Assembly: GCF_042408815.1 (NCBI RefSeq)
Contig: NZ_JBHOQR010000002.1
Location: 248,001 to 312,000, forward strand
DNA: 64,000 nt
From: Thermoflexus sp042408815
GTDB lineage: Bacteria > Chloroflexota > Anaerolineae > Thermoflexales > Thermoflexaceae
Direction: 5' to 3'
The position numbers and the translations under genes are program-made. Shown piece after piece: positions 52,950-62,391 of this stretch. The stretch's first letter is position 1; the number at the start of each line of letters is the position of its first letter. The notes beneath the pieces were generated by a model. It did not search any database. It worked only from the letters and a program-made list of their open reading frames with translations, and was not told the origin of the DNA.

Positions 52950-54016
52950 AGGATCAACCTCCGAACCAGGCATGGGAAAGCCGACCACATCCGACGGAGC
53001 GGGCTGAACCCCAGGTCCCGTGCTTGATCCAGCAGGGCATCCAACATATGGAGGTGGATGAAGACCTCCCGTCGGGCCCGCCAGCGCTCCTCCTCCGACG
53101 CTGCGCGCATGGGAGCCAGGCGGCGGAAGCCCGGTGCGGAGACGATCTCAATCAACTTCTGCATCCGATGAAGATACGTGTGCTCGCGCAGCGTTCGCCG
53201 CTGGCCGGCCCGGGCGATGGCTTCCCGCTCCTCGTCATGGGTCAGGTAGTAAGCGATTTTTCTCAACAGGTCCTCGTCGTCCTGATACACCACGATCTCC
53301 CGCCCGATCTCGAACAATTCATCCAATCCATTGGCGATGGCATCGGTCAGAACCAGCGCCCCGCATGCGGTCCCCTCAAAGATGCGCATGGTCACATCGC
53401 CCGCGATGCTGCAGTTGAAGACGATGCGGGACTGGCTGTAAATGCGCCCTACCTCCTCCGGCACATAGGTCCGATCGAAGTCATTGGTGTGGAACCGTTC
53501 AGCGATCCGTTTGAGCCTCCGGGCGCGGGCGGTCCTGCGATGGGCCCGGGCAATGTTGCCCACAAAGCCCACCTCATAGATGCGAGGAAGCTGATGATCG
53601 TAATGGACGTCGGGGGCGGCTGCCAGCGGCAGCCAGTAGACCTGATCGTGACCCATGGCGCGTCGGAAGCGCTCCAGGTAATCCTTCTGAGCGATGAAGA
53701 CTGCATCGAAGAAGCGGGCAGCCTGTTCCCGCCAGCGCCCTAAATGGACATCGATCAGGTAGCAAGCGGTGGGGATGGGCAAGCGCTCGATCCCAGGTGG
53801 GAAGTAGCGGCCAGCTGGATCGATCCATAGGTAAAGGTCGGGTTTCTGAGGGAGGGCGGCCATGAGCTCATCCACAGGGACCGTGGTGTCATAGCCGGCG
53901 CGCTGGGCGCCGGGAAGGCCCACATAGATGACCTCATGGCCCAGGGCCTGGAGGGCCCGCTCCATATGGTAGCCGGCAGCGGTGGGAAACCAGCGGTAGC
54001 CCAGGGCGACGCGCAT
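52946..54016 (-). CDS. CgeB-like glycosyltransferase
   Basis: A 356-residue protein of the CgeB/spore-maturation-type GT-B group. DLYLWIDPAGRYFPPG, YLIDVHLGRWREQA and GFVGNIARAHR lie in the N-terminal half; the C-terminal Glyco_trans_1_2 segment has MRIFEGTACGALVLTD and YYLTHDEEREAIA. ATG at 54016 comes 5 bases after the stop of the small gene at 54021; its SD is weak, so coupling to that gene is likely. The longer frame to 54199 runs over that small gene. Confidence 0.85.
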   Translation of the reverse strand: MRVALGYRWFPTAAGYHMERALQALGHEVIYVGLPGAQRAGYDTTVPVDELMAALPQKPDLYLWIDPAGRYFPPGIERLPIPTACYLIDVHLGRWREQAARFFDAVFIAQKDYLERFRRAMGHDQVYWLPLAAAPDVHYDHQLPRIYEVGFVGNIARAHRRTARARRLKRIAERFHTNDFDRTYVPEEVGRIYSQSRIVFNCSIAGDVTMRIFEGTACGALVLTDAIANGLDELFEIGREIVVYQDDEDLLRKIAYYLTHDEEREAIARAGQRRTLREHTYLHRMQKLIEIVSAPGFRRLAPMRAASEEERWRARREVFIHLHMLDALLDQARDLGFSPLRRMWSAFPCLVRRLIL

Positions 54017-54020
54017 CGCT

Positions 54021-54179
54021 CTATATCGATCCCCCTTCTCCGCGTAATGCCGCCTGAAAGACCACGCCCAGAAAGCGACTGGCATCCAGGATTTCCAGGA
54101 CCACCAGCCGCCCCTCCGCCGTCCGGTGCGCGATGAGGGCATCCCCATATCCCGCATGATCCTTGATGTCTTGCAACAT
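54021..54179 (-). CDS. 52-residue DUF2283-like protein, putative antitoxin
   Basis: A small gene with SD AGGAGG about 11 bases before its ATG. The product ends a beta-type run in AEGRLVVLEILDASRFLG, which closely follows the DUF2283 signature (EGRLVGIEILDAS). DUF2283 proteins are usual antitoxin partners of DUF4258 proteins, and the DUF4258-like gene is 16 bp upstream. The chain is shorter at the N-terminus than typical DUF2283. It lies inside the polysaccharide operon. Confidence 0.65.
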   Translation of the reverse strand: MLQDIKDHAGYGDALIAHRTAEGRLVVLEILDASRFLGVVFQAALRGEGGSI

Positions 54180-54195
54180 CCACACCGCTCCCTCC

Positions 54196-54423
54196 TCATG
54201 GGATAGTAATGACCACCAGGTCCTCGCCCTCCTGCCGGTAAATCATTCGCAACACGGGTCCTTCTGTAACATGTTTCTGAGCAATGTATCGGTTTCCCGG
54301 CTGGGGTCTCACCCGATCCGGTTTCATCAGAACCCCAATGACCTGTTGTTCGGCCACGAGGAAGCCATGCCGCCCCAGAACCTCGAACTTGTAACGGGTT
54401 GGTCGGATGTAGCGGACGGCCAT
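54196..54423 (-). CDS. 75-residue DUF4258-like protein, putative toxin
   Basis: A basic protein of RelE-like size. VIGVLMKPDRVRPQPGNR and the final LRMIYRQEGEDLVVITIP fit the DUF4258 pattern (a -P-R/K- segment and a terminal VVT strand). ATG at 54423 has SD GGGAG; the frame opens at 54528 within the epimerase gene. Start is 31 bp after the epimerase stop. A toxin role is inferred from the family and from the partner gene. Confidence 0.65.
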   Translation of the reverse strand: MAVRYIRPTRYKFEVLGRHGFLVAEQQVIGVLMKPDRVRPQPGNRYIAQKHVTEGPVLRMIYRQEGEDLVVITIP

Positions 54424-54454
54424 CGCTTGGCTCCCAGGCCCCACCACCGACGGC

Positions 54455-55474
54455 TCATCGCTCCGTGAGCATCCGGCCCAGAATCTTTCGCACCTGTTCC
54501 CGATCCTTGGTGGCAAAGTACCAGTCAATGGTGCGCTTCAACCCTTCCCGGAAAGGCACCTGGGGTTCCCAGCCCAGGAGCTTCTTGGCCAAAGAGTTAT
54601 CGGCCACCCGGTTCAGGGGACCTACAGGCATATCGGTCCGGAAAACGATTTCCGCCTTATGCCCCGTGTATTCCAGGATCATCTTCACCGCATCGATCAC
54701 CCGGATCCGTTCCATCGTCCCCAGGTTGATCGCTGTGGCGTCGTCAATTTTCTCCGCCGCCAGGATCGTCCCCCGCACGATATCGTCAATGTAAGTCCAG
54801 TTGCGAACCTGGGTGCCATCTCCCCAGACCTCAATCGGGTTCTGGCCGATGAACGCCTTGGCAATCAGCGCGATAATGGCGTGGTTTTCCACCCCGCGAG
54901 GCCCATAAACCGTAAAATAGCGACAGGAGACAGACTTCAGCCCGTATTCCCGATGGTAGGCCTTCAGGGTCAGCTCCGCCATGAGCTTGGCCCACCCATA
55001 CATGTTGTCCGCATCGTAGGGCGGCTTCACCAGATCCTCAGTGAGGTAGATCTCCTGATGAGGATCGCCCTGCAAGTAATTGGGGTAGACGCAGCCCGAA
55101 GAGGCGAAGACGACCTTCTCTACCCCCGCTTTCAGGGCCTCCCAGAAAATCAAACCATCCAAGAAGAGGTTGGAAGCGGGCCCGGCCTGATGCAGATCCA
55201 CATAGCCGCGCCCGCCGTGATCGGCGGCCAGGTGGAACACGATCTCGATATCCCGCATGGCCATCCGGGCGACCCCGGGCTCCCGAAGATCAGCCTGGAT
55301 AAATTCCACCGTTCCCCGGGCGAGATGGTGCTGGATGTTCTCCAGTTTACCGCTGGAGAGGTCATCCACAATGCGCACCCTGGCTCCACGTTCCACCAGG
55401 GCGTCGGTGAGATGGGAGCCGATAAAAGAAGCCCCGCCCGTGATTAAAACCCTGCGATTCACCCAGAAAGTCAT
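54455..55474 (-). CDS. NAD-dependent sugar nucleotide epimerase/dehydratase
   Basis: An extended short-chain dehydrogenase of 339 residues. ITGGASFIGSHL binds NAD, ASSGCVYP gives the catalytic Ser region, and MYGWAK holds the Tyr-Lys pair. It is nearest in look to GDP-mannose 3,5-epimerase/UDP-glucose 4-epimerase-like enzymes, but the exact sugar is unknown. It makes a nucleotide sugar for the surrounding transferases. SD GGGGAGG precedes the ATG. Confidence 0.9.
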   Translation of the reverse strand: MTFWVNRRVLITGGASFIGSHLTDALVERGARVRIVDDLSSGKLENIQHHLARGTVEFIQADLREPGVARMAMRDIEIVFHLAADHGGRGYVDLHQAGPASNLFLDGLIFWEALKAGVEKVVFASSGCVYPNYLQGDPHQEIYLTEDLVKPPYDADNMYGWAKLMAELTLKAYHREYGLKSVSCRYFTVYGPRGVENHAIIALIAKAFIGQNPIEVWGDGTQVRNWTYIDDIVRGTILAAEKIDDATAINLGTMERIRVIDAVKMILEYTGHKAEIVFRTDMPVGPLNRVADNSLAKKLLGWEPQVPFREGLKRTIDWYFATKDREQVRKILGRMLTER

Positions 55475-55512
55475 TTCCTGCCTCCCCTTATGTGCGAAAT
55501 CAGCGCTTACGC

Positions 55513-55527
55513 GGTGAAGCTTTCACC
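55513..55527. promoter_or_regulatory. Short palindrome upstream of the epimerase gene
   Basis: GGTGAAGCTTTCACC: six-base arms around a 3-base centre, about 40 bp above the epimerase ATG in the 118-bp gap after the preceding transferase gene. It could be an operator or a leader hairpin; no clear promoter accompanies it. Confidence 0.25.
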
Positions 55528-55592
55528 AGGAAGTACAGGATGTTCCCCTCTTCTCAGGGCACTGTGGACCCTGGAGAAGGAGACCGGCCATG

Positions 55593-56765
55593 TCATTCCC
55601 GGCTTATATGTAATATGCGCCAATAGAAAGCCTCCAACTCCTCCACCCGGCGCTCCCAGTTCAGATCGGTCTCAGCGGCCCGACGCGCATTGCGCCCGAG
55701 CTCTTCTCGCAACGTCGCATCGTTCAACAAAAGCCGGAGAGCTTCCGCAAATTGATCGCTATCCGTAGCCAGGAGACCCGCTTGATATTTCCGGATCAGA
55801 TCCGCCACATCGCCAACCGGGCTTGCCACGGTAGGGCGGCCAGCCGCCATGTAATACATCACTTTGCCCGGCAAACGCCCCCGGTTCGCAGCTCGATCGG
55901 TCAGGGGCAGGCACATCACATCCGCACATGCCAGATACCAGCTCAGCTCTTCATCGGGGACGAAGTCAGTCTGCCAGAGGCGATCTGCGATGCCGAAAGA
56001 TTGGGCCTGATGGAAAACCCGCGGGTTTTTGGGGCCGATGACCATAAACCACACATCGGGCAACTGACAGATCGCCGGCATCACGATCTCCAGATCTCCC
56101 TGCCCCATGCCCAAAAAGCCGATGATCTTGCGATCCAGGGGGACGCCCAAACGCTGGCGGGCCTCATGGACGGGGATGCAGCGGATCAGGTCGGTGGCTG
56201 CGCCATTCGGGATGTGGACCACACGGTCCGGCTGGACACCCACATCCAGCGCCCGCTGCCGGAGGACCGTGCTGATCGTCACCACCCCATCGGCCCACAA
56301 TTTGGACCGCACTTCCCACCATTCCTCGAACCTGCCAATAGCAGGCACACGGCGTTTGGGGACGTCGTTGATGCCTCCCGGTCCACCCCACCAATCCGCC
56401 CAGTCGGCCACCAGCCTCGCGCCCCGCAACCGTCCGACGAAACCGGGGAAGGAGGCGTTGGGCTTGTGGTCAAACATATGGATGATCTCGTAACGATGAG
56501 CCAGGGCATGCAGGCACCGGAGCAGATTATCCAGCGGCCCATACCCTTCCCCGCTGTAGCTCTGGCCCAGGTTGGGCATCTCAGCTACCCGGACGCCGCT
56601 GGCGACGGACCAGGTGGGTTTCCAGCGATGCTGCCGGGAGACCGTCATCAGGGTGACCTGGTGCCCACGACGGGCTAGGCCCCTCGCCAGATTCCAGGCC
56701 CGCTCGTAAGTGCCCAGGTAGCGATAGTTATGGTTGAGGAAAAGCAGGCGCATTCGCTTGCCCAT
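55593..56765 (-). CDS. Glycosyltransferase family 4
   Basis: A 390-residue GT-B transferase. MRLLFLNHNYRYLGTYERAW at the N-terminus, acceptor-domain WADWWGGPGGINDV, then the donor-domain KIIGFLGMGQGDLE and GKVMYYMAAGRPTVASPVGD with the conserved region. The start at 56765 lies 38 bases inside the end of the GT87-like gene; an ATG at 56753 is an alternative. Neither has a good SD. Confidence 0.9.
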   Translation of the reverse strand: MGKRMRLLFLNHNYRYLGTYERAWNLARGLARRGHQVTLMTVSRQHRWKPTWSVASGVRVAEMPNLGQSYSGEGYGPLDNLLRCLHALAHRYEIIHMFDHKPNASFPGFVGRLRGARLVADWADWWGGPGGINDVPKRRVPAIGRFEEWWEVRSKLWADGVVTISTVLRQRALDVGVQPDRVVHIPNGAATDLIRCIPVHEARQRLGVPLDRKIIGFLGMGQGDLEIVMPAICQLPDVWFMVIGPKNPRVFHQAQSFGIADRLWQTDFVPDEELSWYLACADVMCLPLTDRAANRGRLPGKVMYYMAAGRPTVASPVGDVADLIRKYQAGLLATDSDQFAEALRLLLNDATLREELGRNARRAAETDLNWERRVEELEAFYWRILHISRE

Positions 56766-58143
56766 GGCAATCGATGGTGCGGTTCAAACCCGTCTCAATC
56801 ATCAAGATCAGTGACACGACCACAAGAGCCTCTGAAATCAGGTATTTGGCCTGAGCCAGTTGTGTGCCCATTAGAAGCGACGGAATAAAATCGGGCGCCC
56901 AAGCCATCAGGAGCCCCAGGGCACCGAGGATCAGGGCGAGGTCTCTCCCAGCATCGGATGTTCTGTCTCTTGAGGCAGCATATGCACACAAGATGCTGGC
57001 TGCGATGGGCAATAGCCATACTGTATTCATAACCCAAGTCAGCGGCGCAGACAAAAGAATCAGCACCAAGGCGTTTTGCCAATACATCCCTTCCCCAAGG
57101 ATTTCCAGCCTCGAAGGAAGGCGACGGCAGATTTGCCACCTCCATATTCCAGTAAAGAAACCCAGGAAGATCAGCGCGGAGAGAACAGAAAGGTGGAGCT
57201 CCAACCCTATCCTCCGCAGGGCGGCACCCAGCCCACGAGCAAGACTTGCGTTGGAGATCGCGCGAAGGGATTCAACCCGATACACCACTCCATCTTTTTG
57301 GGTATATCCCTCCGGAAGCCAAGCACGTCGGGCCTGTATGACCTCGGCAGGCAATTTCATCGCTTCCGTCCCACCTTCCCCAAATCGGGCAATTCTGGGC
57401 AATTCTTTCTGTAGATACTCCAGGGAGAGATAAGGGCTCATGATCAACGAAAGCAGCGCTATGCCTGATAAGCCAAGAGCGTAACCTCCAGCGACTGCCC
57501 ACCTCCTCCGCACCAGCAGGAATGGGACGATGTAAACGCAATGCAATTTGATCAGAGTGGCCATTCCCCAAAGGAATCCTGCGACTACATCAGCATGAGA
57601 GCTGTTCCTTGTAACCATTAACCCGATAGCCAGTGTAACCATGAGCAATGTAAGACCATCAATTTGCCCTCGTTCGAGAAGAGCGAGCAAAGGATGAAAT
57701 GTGATCGAAAAAGCGACCAGAATCAGCATGGATTCTAGATCAATTTCGAAATTTATCGTTTTCACTGTAATGAACAAGGAGCATCCAATAGATATCAGAT
57801 TTAGGAGCATCCAAAGGTACTTCGCCACGGCGTAAGGGAGCAAAGCGATGGGCTGAAACAGGGCTGCAGCAAGAGGCGGATACAAGAATCGGCTGTGCTG
57901 GAAAACATCCACGCCGTCCCAGATCGGAGGATCACGGGTTATATAGTTCACATAAGGCGAGAGTCCGTTGTTGAGAGCTTCACCGGCGGTGTAGAAAGCC
58001 GCGAAGTCCATTTGCAAACTTTCCTCTCCGAACCGGCGAAGGAAATATGCCATGCGGATTATTCCAAGCAACGCCCATCCGGCGAGGAGCAGTCTGAGAA
58101 ATAACCTTCGCGACGGAATACGGGGCCCATGCTTCATGATCAT
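56728..58143 (-). CDS. GT87/DUF2029-like membrane glycosyltransferase
   Basis: A 471-residue membrane protein with ten or more hydrophobic segments. DFAAFYTAGEALNNGLSPY followed by RFLYPPLAAALFQPI is the GT87 (DUF2029, mannosyl-type GT-C) signature, so it probably adds a sugar from a polyprenyl-phosphate donor outside the membrane. ATG at 58143 overlaps the flippase stop by 4 bases. Its base composition is unlike its neighbours: 74 of 180 bases are G or C over 57601-57780, against about 60-65 % around it. Confidence 0.82.
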   Translation of the reverse strand: MIMKHGPRIPSRRLFLRLLLAGWALLGIIRMAYFLRRFGEESLQMDFAAFYTAGEALNNGLSPYVNYITRDPPIWDGVDVFQHSRFLYPPLAAALFQPIALLPYAVAKYLWMLLNLISIGCSLFITVKTINFEIDLESMLILVAFSITFHPLLALLERGQIDGLTLLMVTLAIGLMVTRNSSHADVVAGFLWGMATLIKLHCVYIVPFLLVRRRWAVAGGYALGLSGIALLSLIMSPYLSLEYLQKELPRIARFGEGGTEAMKLPAEVIQARRAWLPEGYTQKDGVVYRVESLRAISNASLARGLGAALRRIGLELHLSVLSALIFLGFFTGIWRWQICRRLPSRLEILGEGMYWQNALVLILLSAPLTWVMNTVWLLPIAASILCAYAASRDRTSDAGRDLALILGALGLLMAWAPDFIPSLLMGTQLAQAKYLISEALVVVSLILMIETGLNRTIDCHGQANAPAFPQP

Positions 58144-59621
58144 GCTTTCCTCATCAGCTTCCACACATACCTCGCTCGCCCCCATGCTCCCCGGGGTTGC
58201 AGGGCAAAGGACAGCGCATAGAAGGCCAGAAAGGTCCATGCGGTTTTAATCAGAAGCCGCGCCAGCAGCCCCAGACGGTCCACCGGGGCAAACTGCAGGA
58301 GAAAAGCATAGCCGGCCAGAACCGTTACACCGGCCAGCAAGGGCATCCCCAGCACGGAGCCAGGGTTCACCGATACTTCCTGGCGGATGTATCGGTAGGC
58401 CCATCCGATGCCCACCAGCAGCGCCAGCCCTACGGCTGCACAGGTGCCCAGGGCGCCCCAGCGCATGGTCAGGGGGATTCCGGCAATCCCCAACACCCCT
58501 ACCTGGCTCCAAAGCAGGGTTGCCGCACGGACAGGCCGCCCCATCGCGTTCAACAACACCCCTGCGTTCTCCAGATGGGGCCGCACTACAAAAAAGGCGA
58601 TGAGGATTTGCAGAAAGAGCACGCTGGGCCGCCACCGCTCCCCGTAGAGCAAGACAACGATCTCCGGCGCGGCGATGAAGACGGCGATCGCCGACGGGAT
58701 CGCGATCATCCCGATGGCCCAGGTCACCATTGTCACGGTCTTCTCCAGCCGGGGCCGGTCGTCCTGCAGACGAGCGTAGGTGTAAAAGGCCGGCCGCGCC
58801 AGCACGGCGTTGAACAACAACCCCGGCCACTGGGCCATCCGGTAGGCCCGGTCATAGTAGCCCAGGGCCGTCACCCCGGCGAAGGTGCCGATCAGGAAAT
58901 TGTCCAGCTGGGCGAAGAGCATCCCGGCCATCTGCCCCAGGCCGGTGGCCGTTCCGAACCGCAGGAAATGAGCCGCCAGATCGAAACGGAACCGCCATGG
59001 ATCCCGCCACAGCGTGGATCCATGACGCCAGAGAACCCACCACAGGCCGAGCCCGAGGAAGCTGTAAACGGTGGTCTGCGCCACCAAGCTCCATACCCCA
59101 CCTCCATGCATCGCCAGCCAGAAGGCGGGAATATAAGAGATCGGGAAGATCAGGCTCTGGTAAAGGCTGGTCAGCTCGAAGCGCAGGTGCTTTTCTAATA
59201 ATGTGCCCGCAATGCTGGCGATCCCCTCCAGGCAGGCAGCGACCGAGAGCACCAGGGCGGCCCGCAACATCGATTCGTCATATCCCAGAAGGCGCAACCC
59301 GGGAAAGGCAAGCCCCATCAGGATCACGCCGCTGAGGGCGGCGATCCCTTCCAAAGCCACATAGGTTCCAACAGATGCCCCCGTGGTCTCTTTATACTGC
59401 CCGAACGCATAGCCCAACCCCAGCTTGGTCTGAAGCCGCAGCAGCTGGGCAAAGAACATCGCCAGGGCGAAAGTCCCAAAGGCTTCTGGGGACAGCATCC
59501 GTGTGAGGAGGATGTTAGCGACAAAGCCAACGGCCAGGGTCCAGTAGGCGCTCAGCGCCACCCAGATCCCTCCCCAGACCGCCCGATAGGCCAGGGGGGG
59601 TTCCTTCACGGGATGCTCCAC
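58140..59621 (-). CDS. Wzx-type polysaccharide flippase
   Basis: A 493-residue MOP-superfamily flippase with 12-14 membrane helices. ILLTRMLSPEAFGTFALA near residue 40 and GYYDRAYRMAQWP near residue 260 are typical of the WzxC/RfbX group. It is the first gene of the polysaccharide operon behind the promoter at 59708-59735. Confidence 0.9.
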   Translation of the reverse strand: MEHPVKEPPLAYRAVWGGIWVALSAYWTLAVGFVANILLTRMLSPEAFGTFALAMFFAQLLRLQTKLGLGYAFGQYKETTGASVGTYVALEGIAALSGVILMGLAFPGLRLLGYDESMLRAALVLSVAACLEGIASIAGTLLEKHLRFELTSLYQSLIFPISYIPAFWLAMHGGGVWSLVAQTTVYSFLGLGLWWVLWRHGSTLWRDPWRFRFDLAAHFLRFGTATGLGQMAGMLFAQLDNFLIGTFAGVTALGYYDRAYRMAQWPGLLFNAVLARPAFYTYARLQDDRPRLEKTVTMVTWAIGMIAIPSAIAVFIAAPEIVVLLYGERWRPSVLFLQILIAFFVVRPHLENAGVLLNAMGRPVRAATLLWSQVGVLGIAGIPLTMRWGALGTCAAVGLALLVGIGWAYRYIRQEVSVNPGSVLGMPLLAGVTVLAGYAFLLQFAPVDRLGLLARLLIKTAWTFLAFYALSFALQPRGAWGRARYVWKLMRKA

Positions 59622-59707
59622 GGACGTTCCTTCCGCTGCCGGAAATGGAGTTTCGATCGTGAGATCCGCGGCCGGTCCCCGTTCCCGGCCGGAGCCTTCT
59701 ATGGCCT

Positions 59708-59735
59708 ATTATGCGAACCCATGCGGCGAATTCAA
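59708..59735 (-). promoter_or_regulatory. Likely promoter of the polysaccharide operon
   Basis: TTGAAT (59730-59735), 16 bp, CATAAT (59708-59713) on the minus strand, 86 bp above the flippase ATG. Confidence 0.5.
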
Positions 59736-59800
59736 GAGGAGCATACATCCCCAGCGGGCGGCAGGGTGAGGATCGGGGGGATCCAGGAGGGAAACAGTTT

Positions 59801-59843
59801 CCTGTGCGGGCGGGCGCGCCGGGAGTATGCCCACCCGCACAGG
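59801..59843 (-). terminator. Hairpin downstream of trxA
   Basis: Outer arms CCTGTGCGGG and CCCGCACAGG pair perfectly over 10 bp with further GC pairing inside; on the minus strand AAACTGTTTCCC follows. It would end trxA transcription before the polysaccharide promoter. Confidence 0.6.
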
Positions 59844-59875
59844 AAGTTCGGGAGTCCCCAGGCAGGCTCTGCCCG

Positions 59876-60220
59876 TTATCGCTGAGGCTGGGGCTGGAGA
59901 TGGGGAAGGATTTGACGGAGCAAGCGCTCTCGGGGCTGATAGCCGATGATGCGGGCCACCTCTTGGCCGTTCTTAAACAGGATGAGGGTCGGAATGCCCA
60001 TCACCCCATATTGCATGGCCAGCTCCGGGTGATCGTCCACGTTCAGCTTGCCGACCTTGAGAACCTGAGCGTATTCCCGGGCGATCTGGGCCACGATGGG
60101 CTCCAGGGCCTTGCACGGCCCGCACCACTCCGCCCAGAAATCTACCAGGACCGGCTTCTCGGATTTCAAAACTTCCTGCTCGAAATTCTGCGCGGTGATC
60201 ACGATCTCATGCTCACTCAT
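59876..60220 (-). CDS. trxA: Thioredoxin
   Basis: A 114-residue thioredoxin: general dithiol reductant of the cytoplasm. VDFWAEWCGPCK with the active-site WCGPC is at about residues 27-38, and the cis-Pro loop GIPTLILFKNG follows near residue 75. SD AGGAGG precedes the ATG. It stands alone with its own promoter and a hairpin behind it. Confidence 0.95.
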   Translation of the reverse strand: MSEHEIVITAQNFEQEVLKSEKPVLVDFWAEWCGPCKALEPIVAQIAREYAQVLKVGKLNVDDHPELAMQYGVMGIPTLILFKNGQEVARIIGYQPRERLLRQILPHLQPQPQR

Positions 60221-60274
60221 CGAGGATGCCTCCTGGGAGGAAGATGATGGCTCTTGAAGGGAAGAACCGTTTTG

Positions 60275-60303
60275 AGTCTATGCGCGGGAGGAGAGGTCGT
60301 CAA
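60275..60303 (-). promoter_or_regulatory. trxA promoter
   Basis: TTGACG (60298-60303), 17 bp, TAGACT (60275-60280) on the minus strand; about 47 nt of leader before the trxA ATG. Confidence 0.7.
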
Positions 60304-60587
60304 AAATTCGGGTTCGCGTTTATGATGCCGATTGAAATCGGCCTCGGAAGGCGCTCCGCGCCCCGCTCGGCCTCCGCCGACCGCAGGCCGGCCACCGGCC
60401 GAAGGCCTCTCCGGTACTTGTTTATGCTCATCTCCGGCGCCTCGGGCAGCGAGGCCCCGCGCTCCCTGGCCAACCTCGGGAGTTTGCCTGCCTCATACTC
60501 CGGATGGGGGCCGCCCTCCTCAACACCTACGCCGTGCTCCAGAACAAAGGGCCCCGGGTGCAGGCGTAGCCCCTGGGCGATGGCCCC

Positions 60588-60626
60588 AGAAAAGACGGCG
60601 GGGAGGGCAGCCGTTGCCCTCCCCGC
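60588..60626 (-). terminator. Terminator of the nuo-mrp transcript
   Basis: A perfect 12-bp stem (60598-60609 with 60615-60626), 5-base loop, then CGTCTTTTC on the minus strand, 30 bp after the mrp stop: a standard intrinsic terminator. Confidence 0.8.
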
Positions 60627-60656
60627 GATTGGGCTTCCCGAACCGGACATCCCTTA

Positions 60657-61730
<1,074 letters not shown>

Positions 61731-61758
61731 CCGAGCCTCCTCCCTTGCCGGACCGGAC

Positions 61759-62367
61759 CTATGAGCGGACTGCCGACTTCTCCCCCTTCTTCGCCTTTTC
61801 CGCCTCTTTCTCCGCCAGCTCCCGGGCCCAATCCGAAGGGTGGATCTGCGCATGGTAGGTGTCCGGCTTCAGCAGACGCGGCAGGTCGAAGAGCAAGGAT
61901 TCATAGCGTTCGTAGGCGGAGAGCTCGTAGTCGTGGTCCATCTTGATGGCGTCAAAGGGGCAGAACTCTGCGCAGAAGCCACAGGACATGCAAATCGTGG
62001 CATCGATGTAAAAGGCCTCGGGCTCCGGCTTCGGGCGGCCCGTTTGGGGGTCCGTGCCCCGCACGATCCAGATGCACTGGGGCGGGCAGACCTTGGCGCA
62101 GATCCCGCAGGAGGTGCACTTGATCTTGTTCTCCTGGGTGTCATAGACCAGGAAGGGGATGTAGCGGAAGTTCTCAGGCAGCGGCAGCTTCTCCTTCGGA
62201 TACTGCACCGTAAACACGCCGCGGGCTCGCGGGCCCTGGCGGGCCGGGAGATGTTGAGGCTGATAGCGCCCGCCCTCGAACAGGTAGCGGACATCCTCGA
62301 TGTAAGAGTAGATGAAATGCTTCAGCGTGACGCCGAGGCCCTTAAGAATTCCAAGACCGTAGATCAT
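61759..62367 (-). CDS. nuoI: NADH-quinone oxidoreductase subunit I
   Basis: The 202-residue ferredoxin-like subunit that carries clusters N6a and N6b. Both [4Fe-4S] motifs are complete: CTSCGICAKVCP near residue 85 and CMSCGFCAEFCP near residue 128. The C-terminal tail is long and Lys/Glu-rich. SD GGGAGG precedes the ATG; it starts 24 bp after nuoCD. No nuoH lies between nuoCD and nuoI, unlike the common order. Confidence 0.94.
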   Translation of the reverse strand: MIYGLGILKGLGVTLKHFIYSYIEDVRYLFEGGRYQPQHLPARQGPRARGVFTVQYPKEKLPLPENFRYIPFLVYDTQENKIKCTSCGICAKVCPPQCIWIVRGTDPQTGRPKPEPEAFYIDATICMSCGFCAEFCPFDAIKMDHDYELSAYERYESLLFDLPRLLKPDTYHAQIHPSDWARELAEKEAEKAKKGEKSAVRS

Positions 62368-62391
62368 CGCCGATCGCCTCCCGCTCCCAGG

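Larger units (their letters stand above)
60221..60656. other. Gap between mrp and trxA
   Basis: About 440 bp. The trxA-proximal 90 bp hold its promoter and the mrp-proximal 70 bp hold the mrp terminator. In between (about 60310-60580) long open frames exist on both strands, but none has an SD or a recognisable product, so I treat this as non-coding or decayed sequence. Confidence 0.45.

Noticed and set aside
60300..60650. 116-codon minus-strand open frame before trxA, ending in INANPNF-like sequence
   Set aside because: It starts within the mrp terminator, lacks an SD and overlaps the trxA promoter.
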